From positions 1-54,032 of the forward strand of contig JAHELC010000013.1 in NCBI GenBank assembly GCA_024644405.1: a stretch of DNA of 54,032 nucleotides, read 5' to 3'. The notes beneath the pieces are model-generated. The model did not search any database and was not told the origin of the DNA. It saw only the letters and a program-made list of their open reading frames with translations. The position numbers and the translations under genes were made by a program. Positions 8,677 to 16,785 of this stretch are shown piece by piece. This DNA comes from Nitrospinaceae bacterium. Its GTDB lineage: Bacteria; Nitrospinota; Nitrospinia; Nitrospinales; Nitrospinaceae. Numbering within the stretch: the first letter of the stretch is position 1; each line of letters begins with the position of its first letter.

Positions 8677-9414
8677 TCAGGTTCCTGTTACGGTGTTGTA
8701 AGCATTTAACAGCTTGTTGGTCCAATTGGCGGGCAATTCCTCGAGCGATCGCGTCAGGTTTTCCCTCCACCAGGCGCACACTTCCTGCATTTCCTCTTTG
8801 TCATACTGGTATTCGTTGAACTTAAAAGAATTTTTTTTGTAATAAATCACGTCAATCGGAAATCCCACTCCTGTGGCGCTTCTCCTTGTGGCGTCAAAGG
8901 CGAGAAACCCGACCTTGAGTGCGGTGATGGGACTGGAATTGTAATTCAATCCCAGGTCCAGAATGGGCTTGCCGTAGCCCCCTTCGCCTATGATCTGGTA
9001 AGGGGTTTCGTTGGTTATTTCGACCCAGTTGCCCTGCGGATAGATCAGGTACACTTTATGTTCATCATCCTTTTCCAATTGTCCGCCAATAATGGAATAC
9101 AAGTTGAAGGAGAGACCGCTCTCTTCGAGGGACGTCTTGTCTTCCTCGGCAACTTTCCTGATCTGATCGGTAAAATGATTCACCGCTTTATACAGTTTGT
9201 CAAAATGCTGACCGTCATCAAAAGATTCTTCAAAATAGGTCAGCGCCTTGTCCCGTACCGAACGCAGGCCGGAGGTCATCAAGAACAGGCTTTGCTTTTG
9301 TTTCTGATGTATGGTCACCTTTCGGGCAAACGTTTGCACCCCGCCACTGGTAATCCTGGAATCGGCGAGGGCGATAATACCGTCATCGATTTTAATGCCT
9401 ACGCAAAAAGTCAT
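8677..9414 (-). CDS. Anbu-type proteasome-like peptidase
   Basis: Ancestral beta-subunit (Anbu) of the proteasome superfamily, 245 residues. It starts MTFCVGIKIDDGIIALADSR. After removal of the Met, Thr2 would be the N-terminal nucleophile, and the following strand with ADSR is the typical proteasome-fold start. HslV-like proteins end much earlier, and the length here matches Anbu. Family members form open, helical or ring-like assemblies whose substrate is unknown. Its start overlaps the stop of the alpha-E gene by 4 bases, and its stop lies 3 bases from the transglutaminase gene. No AAA+ unfoldase is encoded nearby, as is usual for Anbu. Confidence 0.92.
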   Translation of the reverse strand: MTFCVGIKIDDGIIALADSRITSGGVQTFARKVTIHQKQKQSLFLMTSGLRSVRDKALTYFEESFDDGQHFDKLYKAVNHFTDQIRKVAEEDKTSLEESGLSFNLYSIIGGQLEKDDEHKVYLIYPQGNWVEITNETPYQIIGEGGYGKPILDLGLNYNSSPITALKVGFLAFDATRRSATGVGFPIDVIYYKKNSFKFNEYQYDKEEMQEVCAWWRENLTRSLEELPANWTNKLLNAYNTVTGT

Positions 9415-10400
9415 TGAATCTGAGCTCCTGATTGGTTTAATTCAGATACGGGTTTATTGGCAAAAAAGTTGTCATGAATGGTTTCTCCCACATCATTCAA
9501 ATCGGACTGGATTTCATCGAGAAATTGATGCAGGCCAATGGCCATCACTTCATCAATGTGGGAATAATTCAATTTTCCCATCAGCTTTCCAAACTGTCTG
9601 GCCAGGTCGTTATCATAGACCCCGAAAGGGGTTCCATTGATATTGAAGTAAGCCCGTTCTGCGTGACGGATACAATATAGTATAGAACGGGGGAATTCCC
9701 GGTCAAAAATGAGAAAATCGACAATATTTTTGGAACTGATCAGATTGAACCGTTTCCGGTACATTTCCAGGGAACTTATTGATTTTAAAAGTGCTGTCCA
9801 TTGAACGCTGTCCAGCGAGGAGCCCACAAAATCGATTCTGGGCAGGATGATAAAGTATTTCACGTCCAGAATCCGTGACGTCTTGTCAGCCCGCTCCAGG
9901 AACCGTCCCAATTCGGAAAAATGCCAGGCTTCCCCGTGTGCCATTGTGGAATATGCGATACCCAGAATCAGGTGGCAGGCCATTTTGATATCGTAATAAA
10001 ATTTATGAGGGTTTTTTGAAGCCTTGAGAGAAGCGCCGGGACCCGCTACGGACAGATACAGATTGTTGATCTTTTCCCACATTTCGGAAGAGATGATTTC
10101 CCTTACCGACCGTGCATTCTCGCGCGCGGCGATGACACAGGAAATAATGGAATGGGGGTAATTTCGGTCAAAGGTGTGGAAGAATATGACCTCCTCCCGT
10201 TTGTATCTTCCAATATTTTCAGTGAAGTATTGATTGTCACCGGTGATGTCGACAAGCGGTTTCCAGGCATTCGGGTCTTTTCGCATGGACGGCAAATCAA
10301 GCAGCATATGAAGCTGTGATTCGATCAGGCGTGCGGTATTTTCAATCCGCTCCAGATATCGGTTCATCCAGTACAAGGAATTTGCAACTCGACTTAACAT
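9411..10400 (-). CDS. alpha-E domain protein (Anbu cassette)
   Basis: All-helical alpha-E domain protein of 329 residues, beginning MLSRVANSLYWMNRYLERIENTARL, the hallmark N-terminus of the family. Other family signs are HTFDRNYPHSIISCV and FLERADKTSRILDVKYF. Its role is unknown; it is almost always paired with the circularly permuted ATP-grasp enzyme encoded next to it, and may provide substrate binding. It overlaps the Anbu gene by 4 bases and lies 58 bases after the ATP-grasp gene, so it belongs to the same transcript. Confidence 0.93.
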   Translation of the reverse strand: MLSRVANSLYWMNRYLERIENTARLIESQLHMLLDLPSMRKDPNAWKPLVDITGDNQYFTENIGRYKREEVIFFHTFDRNYPHSIISCVIAARENARSVREIISSEMWEKINNLYLSVAGPGASLKASKNPHKFYYDIKMACHLILGIAYSTMAHGEAWHFSELGRFLERADKTSRILDVKYFIILPRIDFVGSSLDSVQWTALLKSISSLEMYRKRFNLISSKNIVDFLIFDREFPRSILYCIRHAERAYFNINGTPFGVYDNDLARQFGKLMGKLNYSHIDEVMAIGLHQFLDEIQSDLNDVGETIHDNFFANKPVSELNQSGAQIQ

Positions 10401-10458
10401 GGCAATACCCCAGGGTATCCGTTCAAGTAGGATTCGGATTTCAGGAGGCTCGATTTAT

Positions 10459-11901
10459 TCAAGTCACGTCCTCCGCCAAAACCCAGGTATCTTTACTGCC
10501 TCCCCCCTGCGAGGAGTTGACGACAAGTGAATTTTTTTTCAGAGCCACGCGCGTCAGTCCGCCGGGAAGAACATAAATATCTTCCCCGTACAGCACATAG
10601 GGCCGCAAGTCGACATGCCGGCCCTCGAAATGATCCATGACCATCACCGGAACCCTGGAAAGTTGGATGACGGGTTGGCCAATATAGTTCCTCGGTTCAC
10701 GCAAAATATTATCGATCATTGCTTTCTGTTCCTTTCGAGTTGAAAAAGGACCAATCAGCATTCCATATCCTCCAGACCCATGCGCGGTTTTGACAACAAA
10801 CTTTTCTATATTGTCAATGACATGCTGCCGTTGTTTTTCATCTTCACAGACATAGGTAGGCACATTCTGAAGGATCGCATCCTCTCCCGTGTAGTACTTG
10901 ATGATTTTGGGAACAAAGGAATAAATGGCCTTGTCGTCTGCGATTCCCGCACCCGGGGCATTGGCCAGCGCCACCTTGCCCTCACGATAGGATCCCATGA
11001 TTCCCGGAACCCCTAATAGAGAATCGGGATTGAAGACAGTGGGGTCCAGGTATTCGTCGTCAATCCGGCGATAGATGGCATGCACCCGTTCAAACCCCTG
11101 GGTGGTCCTCATATAGACAAAGCCGTCCATAACCACCAGGTCCTGGCCTTCAACCAACTCCTCACCCATTTGCTGTGCCAGAAAAGAGTGTTCAAAATAA
11201 GCCGAGTTGTATATCCCGGGTGTGAGAATCCCGATATTGGGTTTCAGGATGGATTCCGGGATCAAATTTCTAAGAGTTTCCGCCAACCGGCCTGCATAGT
11301 CTTCCACGGGACGAATCGGAAGCGCTTCAAAGACGGCGGGCAGGGTCTGTTTCATGACCCGGCGGTTGCCCAGGACATAGGAAACTCCGGAGGGACAGCG
11401 CAGGTTGTCCTCCAGTACGTAAAATTGCCCGTCATGGTCCCGGACCAGATCGATACCGCTGACATGACACCAAATGTTTTTGGGAGGAGTCAGGCCTACA
11501 CATTCCTTGCGATAGGCAACGGATGAAAGAATAAATTCCTTCGGCAGGATTCCGTCTTTTAAAATACGCTGATCATTGTACACATCTTGAATGAATTGAT
11601 TCAGCGCGTGGACCCGCTGCTTGACGCCTCGCTCGATTAAATTCCAGTCCCGGGCGTTGATAATCCGTGGAACAATGTCGAACGGAAAAATCTTTTCCAG
11701 ACCTTTGTTGTCGCCGTAAACTCCGAAGGTGATTCCCATCTGCTTGAACGCCGCATTGGCGGCTCTGCGCTGGTTGGCCAACTCGGATTTGGCAAAGGAA
11801 TTAATTTTGTTGATTAGTTTTTCCACTTCCGGACGGGGTCTTCCGGATTCCAGGAAATATTCATCATAAAAATGTTCCGGATTATAGGTATCGAAGTGCA
11901 T
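10459..11901 (-). CDS. circularly permuted type 2 ATP-grasp protein (Anbu cassette)
   Basis: Circularly permuted ATP-grasp ligase of 480 residues, predicted to form an amide bond using ATP. Clear family segments include YDEYFLESGRPRPEVEKLI at the start, VERGVKQRVHALNQFI-type text around residues 85-105, the central ISGIDLVRDHDGQFYVLEDN, and the late ATP-binding region VVKTAHGSGGYGMLIGP. The cytoplasmic enzyme probably makes a peptide-like product that the transglutaminase and Anbu proteins process. It is the first gene of the cassette, with a 324-base divergent region before it shared with the ZntB-like gene. Confidence 0.93.
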   Translation of the reverse strand: MHFDTYNPEHFYDEYFLESGRPRPEVEKLINKINSFAKSELANQRRAANAAFKQMGITFGVYGDNKGLEKIFPFDIVPRIINARDWNLIERGVKQRVHALNQFIQDVYNDQRILKDGILPKEFILSSVAYRKECVGLTPPKNIWCHVSGIDLVRDHDGQFYVLEDNLRCPSGVSYVLGNRRVMKQTLPAVFEALPIRPVEDYAGRLAETLRNLIPESILKPNIGILTPGIYNSAYFEHSFLAQQMGEELVEGQDLVVMDGFVYMRTTQGFERVHAIYRRIDDEYLDPTVFNPDSLLGVPGIMGSYREGKVALANAPGAGIADDKAIYSFVPKIIKYYTGEDAILQNVPTYVCEDEKQRQHVIDNIEKFVVKTAHGSGGYGMLIGPFSTRKEQKAMIDNILREPRNYIGQPVIQLSRVPVMVMDHFEGRHVDLRPYVLYGEDIYVLPGGLTRVALKKNSLVVNSSQGGGSKDTWVLAEDVT

Positions 11902-12225
11902 AGGCTTCTGAATTAAAAATTAACATACTGACTTGACCCTATAAGTTGTACCATATCTTAAGTTATAGTTTCTATATTGGATTTGATGGTTTGCAGGACC
12001 GGAGAGAATAGTTGGGGCGATCCCATATTTTCTTTCAAAGGTCATAACACATTCGATCAAAACAGAAGAGCGAGACCCGGAGTCCCCTGCGGGACTCGAA
12101 AAGATTCCATTTATATCAAAATTTATTTTACTCTATTGTGAATTTATTCCAGTTTTACTTTATAAAAATGAAATAATTTTTACTTGATTGCCAGGTTTAC
12201 ATAAATAAGATAAAAGGAGAAAATT
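11902..12225. other. AT-rich divergent promoter region
   Basis: This region separates the minus-strand ATP-grasp operon from the plus-strand zntB-like gene. A perfect hairpin GAGTCCC-CTGC-GGGACTC sits at 12080-12097 without a T-run on either side, so it is more likely an mRNA structure or operator than a terminator. No ORF here looks real. I could not choose a convincing promoter for the minus strand. Confidence 0.5.
12136..12164 (+). promoter_or_regulatory. possible sigma-70 promoter of the zntB-like gene
   Basis: -35 TTGTGA (12136-12141), 17-base spacer, -10 TTTATA (12159-12164). Transcription would start about 55 bases before the ATG at 12226, which has a good ribosome binding site (AAAAGGAG). 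Assigned by eye only. Confidence 0.4.
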
Positions 12226-13200
12226 ATGAGTGAGGATCAGGGTTTGATTGTTGCCTATATTCTCGATGGAAATGGCAAGGGCGCCAAAATCGGATGGGAG
12301 GAAATCCGGAGTTGGACACCCGAAAAGGGAGCTCTCTGGGTACATCTCGATTACACCGCACCCGAGGCGCAGAATTGGATTACTCGGGAAGCGGGCTTGG
12401 AAGAGGTGCTCGGTGGGGCTCTGCTGGAAGCTGAGACCCGGCCCAGAAGTATCCTGAACCACAATGGCCTGCTGTTGACATTGCGGGGTGTCAATTTACA
12501 ACCTCAATCCGATCCGGAAGATATGGTCGCCATTCGATTGTGGATCGACGAAAACAGAATCATCTCCACCCGGAAAAGAAAACTCCTTTCTGTAGACGAT
12601 CTGCGCAACGCCCTGGAAAAGGGACATGGACCCAAATCCCCCGGGGAGTTTCTGGTGGACCTTACGGAACGGCTGGTCGAGCGGATGGCGGACGTCATCG
12701 ATCAAATTGATGATGATGTAGACCATCTTCAGGACCAGGTCCTCACCCTGGAAAGCCATCAATTGAGACCTATCATAGCAGGGTGCCGCCGCCAGGCGAT
12801 CGGATTGAGGAGATATCTGGGTCCCCAGAGGGAGGCGCTGTCCAAGCTTTATAACGAACGCGTTCAATGGCTGCAGGACATCGATCGAATGCACCTGAGA
12901 GAGACTTCCGACCGGATGATGCGTTACATTGAGGATCTGGATTCGTCCCGGGAACGTGCTTCCGTTGCGCAGGAGGAGTTGATGAGCCGCCTTTCCGAAA
13001 ACATGGAAAAGAGAATGTACGTTCTTTCCCTGGTTGCAACCGTTTTTCTTCCACTCAGTTTTGTAACGGGATTGCTCGGCATCAATGTTGGCGGCATCCC
13101 TGGAGCCGAAAATAAAACGGCCTTCCTGATGGTTTGCCTCATGCTGTCAGGGGTTGCGGTATTCCAGTTTTGGATTTTCAAGGTAAAGAAATGGATCTAG
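12226..13200 (+). CDS. zntB: CorA superfamily divalent cation transporter, ZntB-like
   Basis: Inner-membrane metal transporter of 324 residues. A large cytoplasmic domain (about 1-260, with the long coiled helix near 140-260) is followed by two C-terminal membrane helices at about 265-287 and 300-319. The pore-end motif is GIN (285-287) followed by VGGIPG, the ZntB variant, rather than the GMN of Mg-transporting CorA. Zinc transport is therefore more likely than magnesium. The ATG follows AAAAGGAG. The MscS gene begins 46 bases downstream and is probably co-transcribed. The gene name is by motif only. Confidence 0.88.
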   Translation: MSEDQGLIVAYILDGNGKGAKIGWEEIRSWTPEKGALWVHLDYTAPEAQNWITREAGLEEVLGGALLEAETRPRSILNHNGLLLTLRGVNLQPQSDPEDMVAIRLWIDENRIISTRKRKLLSVDDLRNALEKGHGPKSPGEFLVDLTERLVERMADVIDQIDDDVDHLQDQVLTLESHQLRPIIAGCRRQAIGLRRYLGPQREALSKLYNERVQWLQDIDRMHLRETSDRMMRYIEDLDSSRERASVAQEELMSRLSENMEKRMYVLSLVATVFLPLSFVTGLLGINVGGIPGAENKTAFLMVCLMLSGVAVFQFWIFKVKKWI

Positions 13201-13246
13201 TAAACAGAAAATATCCGAAGGAACTCACTATTCAGGAGAAAGATTA

Positions 13247-14137
13247 ATGGATATCTTTTTTGAACAAGTTAAACCAATATGGGATCTACTCAAAACCCCG
13301 TTGTTTGAGTTGGGTAACAGCCAGATTTCCCTGACGTCTCTTTTCGCTGTTTTTTTGATCCTCGCAGCCTTTTTTATAATTTCAAAAATCGTAGAACGCG
13401 GAGTGCGAAACGCACTTAAAAATAAAACCATCGATCCGGGAATCAAAGGCTCGATTGAGCGATTCTCCAGATATTTGACGGTAACCGTGGGTGTCTTTGT
13501 TGCCGTGGACACCATTGGCATCAGTCTGACCTCAATCGCGGCTTTGGGTGCGGTGCTGATGGTGGGTGTGGGATTCGGATTGCAAAACATTGCGCAAAAC
13601 TTCATCTCGGGAATTATTATCCTTCTTGAACGGCCGATCAAACAGGGCGACGTTGTTGTTGTGGGAGGGGTCTCGGGAAGAGTACGTGATATCCGGGTCC
13701 GGTCAACCGTCATCGAAACAAGAGATGATGTGGCCATTATCGTTCCCAATTCGCTGTTCATCGCTGAACAGGTCATCAACGATAGTTTTTCAGGGCATAA
13801 AATCCGGAGAACCGTTAAAGTGGGAGTCGCTTACGGCTCCGATATCAAGAAGGTGACTGATATACTATCGAAGATAGCCACTGAACATGAGCAGATTTTA
13901 AAAGATCCACCCGCCAAGGTTTTTTTTATGGACTTTGGGAATTCTTCGCTCGACTTTGAGTTGCGGTTCTGGGTATCCGAACTCTGGAGAACAGACGTGA
14001 TCCTGTCAGATTTAAGATATGCCATCGACCGCGAATTCAGAAATGGAGGCGTTACTATTCCCTTTCCGCAACGGGATCTGCATATCAAATCCTCCGATCC
14101 GCAATTTAACCTTGCCTATGAACCGTCCAGCTCATAA
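13247..14137 (+). CDS. MscS family small-conductance mechanosensitive channel
   Basis: Inner-membrane channel of 296 residues opening under membrane tension to release solutes after osmotic downshock. Membrane helices lie at about 25-47 and 66-90. The pore-lining helix runs through GAVLMVGVGFGLQNIAQN, followed by the family's FISGIIILLERPIKQGD and a beta domain (VVGGVSGRVRDIRVRSTVI, PNSLF). The remainder is the C-terminal alpha/beta cage. It has a good ribosome binding site (CAGGAGAAAG) and lies 46 bases after the zntB-like gene. A terminator follows at 14243-14275. Confidence 0.93.
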   Translation: MDIFFEQVKPIWDLLKTPLFELGNSQISLTSLFAVFLILAAFFIISKIVERGVRNALKNKTIDPGIKGSIERFSRYLTVTVGVFVAVDTIGISLTSIAALGAVLMVGVGFGLQNIAQNFISGIIILLERPIKQGDVVVVGGVSGRVRDIRVRSTVIETRDDVAIIVPNSLFIAEQVINDSFSGHKIRRTVKVGVAYGSDIKKVTDILSKIATEHEQILKDPPAKVFFMDFGNSSLDFELRFWVSELWRTDVILSDLRYAIDREFRNGGVTIPFPQRDLHIKSSDPQFNLAYEPSSS

Positions 14138-14223
14138 CCGGAAGGTAACGGAGGAGAAATTAATAAGGTCAAACAGAAAGACGCAAAGGTAGAAAGAGCC
14201 CGGTCTTCTTGAATGCCATGTTA

Positions 14224-14275
14224 GTCAGCCCCGCCATTTTTCAAAAAAAGCCAGCCGTCAAGGGTTGGCTTTTTT
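14224..14275 (+). repeat. direct repeat copy 3: acceptor end of tRNA-Asp plus terminator
   Basis: Matches 7641-7692 with few differences: the tRNA acceptor end GTCAGCCCCGCCA, then TTTTTC and the GCCAGCC hairpin. The octamer ATGCCATG stands before both copies, but the T-arm part present at 7618-7640 is missing here. It therefore looks like a copy of the 7.6-kb site with about 30 bases deleted. The block between copies 2 and 3 holds the Anbu cassette, the zntB-like gene and the MscS gene. Confidence 0.75.
14243..14275 (+). terminator. Rho-independent terminator after the MscS gene
   Basis: An AAAAAAGCCAGCC arm pairs with GGTTGGCTTTTTT (one G-U) across a six-base loop and ends in T residues. 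It lies about 105 bases after the MscS stop and is a close relative of the terminator at 7659-7692. Confidence 0.82.
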
Positions 14276-14300
14276 GTAGCCGGGGTTTTGTTCTTCCTTT

Positions 14301-14507
14301 TTAGGAATAATATCCGCCGTAACGGCAAAATACATCTTGGATGGGAGAAAGGAGAGCCCATGGTGGCCGGTGATGTTCTTTCCAACCGAATTCCGGTTGG
14401 TCCTCGCCGCTAGCGGCCTGGTTGTCCGCCACTGTCGCCGGTACGCAACGATCTTCCGCCTTCTCCTCCGGTTGAGAATTTTCCCGCTGGTACCTTTTCT
14501 GATTCAT
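14301..14507 (-). CDS. possible small protein, function unknown
   Basis: A 68-residue open frame starting MNQKRYQRENSQPEEK, hydrophilic and charged in its first half, with a C-terminal aromatic tail ending CRYGGYYS. An AGGAG stands seven bases before the ATG, which is the main reason to list it. It lies about 95 bases downstream of the 30-residue membrane peptide gene and could share its transcript. Another frame across the same bases gives a Gly-rich 40-residue product that looks less likely. I do not recognise a family. Confidence 0.4.
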   Translation of the reverse strand: MNQKRYQRENSQPEEKAEDRCVPATVADNQAASGEDQPEFGWKEHHRPPWALLSPIQDVFCRYGGYYS

Positions 14508-14602
14508 ATACCGACTCCTGGTATTTTTCCATGACCTGGACCCGGGGAAGGGGCGGGCGGGGAGAAAGACCCGCCGGAATCCTCCCGAGTCCTTTAAGTG
14601 GA

Positions 14603-14695
14603 TTACCGTTCATGCAATCCGGATGCGATAAAACCTGCCACTCCCAGAGCGGCGGTGCCCGCCTGAACGGCTATCAAGAGAGACGTTGGTTCCAT
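14603..14695 (-). CDS. 30-residue hydrophobic peptide, putative small membrane protein
   Basis: A very short gene supported by its signals. A full GGAGGTG ribosome binding site lies eight bases before the ATG at 14695, and a good promoter lies at 14831-14859. The product starts MEPTSLLIAVQAG and is almost entirely Ala/Gly/Leu/Val, forming one membrane helix, then ends GLHER. It resembles small single-span regulators or pore subunits in size only, and I cannot name a function. A VIT-family transporter and DUF211 gene lie upstream on the same strand, but the peptide seems to have its own promoter. Confidence 0.6.
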   Translation of the reverse strand: MEPTSLLIAVQAGTAALGVAGFIASGLHER

Positions 14696-14830
14696 GGTGC
14701 TTCACCTCCAGATTAAAAATTAAATTCTATGGATTGGGAAATCCCGAAATTGCCGGGGAACTCCGTTTTTCCATAAACATAAGATAGCTTGCCCGGACCC
14801 CTTCGGACGGCCGGTATTGCCATATGGATT

Positions 14831-14859
14831 GAAATAAAATCAGGCTGAATTTGTGTCAA
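14831..14859 (-). promoter_or_regulatory. sigma-70 promoter with long leader before the 30-residue peptide gene
   Basis: On the minus strand, -35 TTGACA (14859-14854), 17-base spacer, -10 TATTTC (14836-14831). The predicted leader of about 125 bases is GC-rich and can fold around CCGTCCGAAGGGGTCCGG near 14790-14810. It does not match any riboswitch consensus I know. Nothing else is seen between 14696 and 15026. Confidence 0.5.
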
Positions 14860-15026
14860 GCAGGAACGAGGAAAAAATTTCAAAATTTTTAAAATGCGAG
14901 GACGCTGATTTCATCCAGCTTCCTATCGGGTGGTGGCTCCTTTATGTTCTGGCGTAATGCGATGTGGAACCCAAATATAAAATCTTCGCGTCAAGGGTAA
15001 GCCGTTTGGGTTTTAATTATTTCCTG

Positions 15027-15620
15027 TTAGGGGTTGCCGCCGATGAGGAAAATGATGCCGGCGGTGACGAGGCCGATTAGGACCGCGCGCAGGCCTGACC
15101 ACAACCAGAACGTGCCGCTGATCCGTCCCAGAAAAATCCCCAGAAACAGAATCGCCAGAAAGGCCAAACCGATTGCCGCGTCAAAGGGGTCCATCTCCAA
15201 CGGCAGCATGTACCCCCAATCTTCGAGCCACAAAGGAAGTATGATGAACAGCGAGATCAGAAACGGCGACAGGCCGTTGACCGCGGCGATCACCCAGGGG
15301 GTGATCTGGCTGGCTTTGCCATGGTAGGACTCCTCCAGCGGAGCCACCAGCGATTCTTCCAGTTCCTTCAGTTCTTTTTTCCTTTCTTCTGTTTCACTGA
15401 GATAAGCGCTGGTGAATCCGCTGATGCCCAGAGCAATCGCCGCCCCCAGGCAGGCACTGATGGCGACCACCAGTTGCACCTCTCCGCCTGTGTAAAAACC
15501 GAGCAGGATTCCGAGCATGGTCAACGCGCCGTCGAATCCGTTGGTAACGAAATACCGGCGCGCGATTTGTCCCGCCTGGCTGAGGTTCCACAGGGACCGG
15601 ATGTGCTGGATTAATGACAT
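15027..15620 (-). CDS. VIT family (VIT1/CCC1-like) transporter
   Basis: Integral membrane protein of 197 residues, resembling the VIT/CCC1 family of iron and manganese transporters. The N-terminal RRYFVTNGFDGALTMLGIL is the family's first-helix signature with the conserved Asp. After two helices (about 30-75) comes a charged cytoplasmic loop (SETEERKKELKELEES), then three more helices at about 105-128, 145-165 and 170-193. The loop is shorter than the metal-binding domain of plant VIT1. A DUF211 gene lies 32 bases upstream and is probably co-transcribed. Substrate is inferred from the family only. Confidence 0.82.
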   Translation of the reverse strand: MSLIQHIRSLWNLSQAGQIARRYFVTNGFDGALTMLGILLGFYTGGEVQLVVAISACLGAAIALGISGFTSAYLSETEERKKELKELEESLVAPLEESYHGKASQITPWVIAAVNGLSPFLISLFIILPLWLEDWGYMLPLEMDPFDAAIGLAFLAILFLGIFLGRISGTFWLWSGLRAVLIGLVTAGIIFLIGGNP

Positions 15621-15652
15621 GGGGTCATTTTATTGGATGGGAAAATAAAATT

Positions 15653-15928
15653 TCAGTCGGAAGAAGACGGTTGGCTGCCTTCGGCTTCCACTTCGTCGAC
15701 ACTGTGAATGGTGCCGCCCATTTTTTTGATGGCTTGATCAATCGCTTCGAATTGGATGTCTTCGCCTTCGATCACCACAATCAGGCTCTCGGTATTTTCG
15801 TCCACTTCTTCCACGATCAGGTTGACCCGGTAACCCGGATTGAGGTCCGCCAGGGTTTGGGTGAACTCCAGCGCCCCGGGTTGATGGGGTTTCAGCACGT
15901 CCAGGAGAATACGTTTTATGGTGGCCAT
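15653..15928 (-). CDS. DUF211 domain protein
   Basis: Small soluble protein of 91 residues with the DUF211 pattern: MATIKRILLDVLKPHQP, then DLNPGYRVNLIVEEVDENTESLIVVIEGEDI, and EAIDQAIKKMGGTIHSVDEVEA. The family has a ferredoxin-like alpha/beta fold, is common in archaea, and has no proven function. Here the acidic strand-loop would suit metal or small-ligand sensing. The gene sits immediately upstream of the VIT-type transporter, so it may control or accompany metal transport. The C-terminus adds a short Ser-rich tail. Confidence 0.85.
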   Translation of the reverse strand: MATIKRILLDVLKPHQPGALEFTQTLADLNPGYRVNLIVEEVDENTESLIVVIEGEDIQFEAIDQAIKKMGGTIHSVDEVEAEGSQPSSSD

Positions 15929-16101
15929 AGCGAACGGGTCTCAAACAACATACAGCGTCATTAATGATATAATTGAAGGGCCTCGTGGGGCTCAAAATCC
16001 AAGGCATCCAATTGTAACCTAAAATAAGGTTAAACATGGGGAATATTTCACTTCATGCAGTCCCATCGCATGTGTGGAATCCCCTCATACCGTAAGACGT
16101 T

Positions 16102-16728
16102 ATGGGATTTTACGAAGAACAAATTCTCCCCCGCGGCATCAACTGGGCGATGAGCGGAAAGCGGTTCAGCAAACTCCGTCAGCAATATCTGAAAGATGTT
16201 GGCGGCAAGGTGCTGGAAGTCGGCTTCGGGTCGGGATTGAACCTGCCTCATTACACCGGCCGGGTCACCCACCTGTACGCGTTGGACCCCTCGCAACTGG
16301 GCCGCCGTTTGGCGGGAAAAAGAATGCGACGCGCCCCCTTTCCCGTCGAGTTTGTCGAATTGCAGGGGAATCGATTTGCCTTGCCTGATCGTTCGGTGGA
16401 TGCCGTGGTCAGTACGTGGACCCTGTGTACCATTCCGGATCCCGATAGTGCTTTAAAGGAAATCCGCCGCGTCTTGAAGCCTGAGGGGAAGTTTTGTTTT
16501 CTCGAGCATGGGCTCAGTCCGGAACGCGGTGTCGCCCGACTGCAAAACCTGTGGAATCCCATCCAGAAACGGTTTGCCGGCGGGTGTCACGTGAACCGCG
16601 TAATCGATCGCTTGATTCTGGATTCGGGTTTTAAAATCCTGGGCCACAAACGTTTTTATATGGAAGGCCCGAAAATTTTTTCCTACATGTATGGCGGTAT
16701 CGCTTCCCCAAGTAAAGCTCCTAATTAA
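16102..16728 (+). CDS. class I SAM-dependent methyltransferase
   Basis: Cytosolic methyltransferase of 208 residues. Motif I is VLEVGFGSGLNLPHY (about residues 38-52), followed by an acidic-loop equivalent LYALDPS, motif post-II VVSTWTLCTIPD and motif III LKPEGKFCFLEHG. The text resembles the UbiE/METTL7-like group that methylates small thiols or lipids, so the substrate is unknown. It stands alone before the phoB-type gene, separated by about 57 bases, and could share its transcript. No membrane helix is visible. Confidence 0.88.
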   Translation: MGFYEEQILPRGINWAMSGKRFSKLRQQYLKDVGGKVLEVGFGSGLNLPHYTGRVTHLYALDPSQLGRRLAGKRMRRAPFPVEFVELQGNRFALPDRSVDAVVSTWTLCTIPDPDSALKEIRRVLKPEGKFCFLEHGLSPERGVARLQNLWNPIQKRFAGGCHVNRVIDRLILDSGFKILGHKRFYMEGPKIFSYMYGGIASPSKAPN

Positions 16729-16785
16729 AATCTAACATTCCTGTTGTTCAATGGTAAATTAATAACCGAAAACAGGGAGACGGTC

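Noticed and set aside
12080-12097. Rho-independent terminator
   Set aside because: The hairpin is perfect but no T-run follows on either strand, so I list it only as a structure in the divergent region.
5584-14242. Prophage or integrative element with its own integrase
   Set aside because: No integrase, excisionase, replication or phage structural gene is visible between the repeats; only the boundary repeats suggest past mobility.
14410-14613. Sixty-seven-codon frame overlapping both small ORFs
   Set aside because: Rich in Gly, Pro and Arg, with no ribosome site at its first ATG; the two neighbours have better translation signals.
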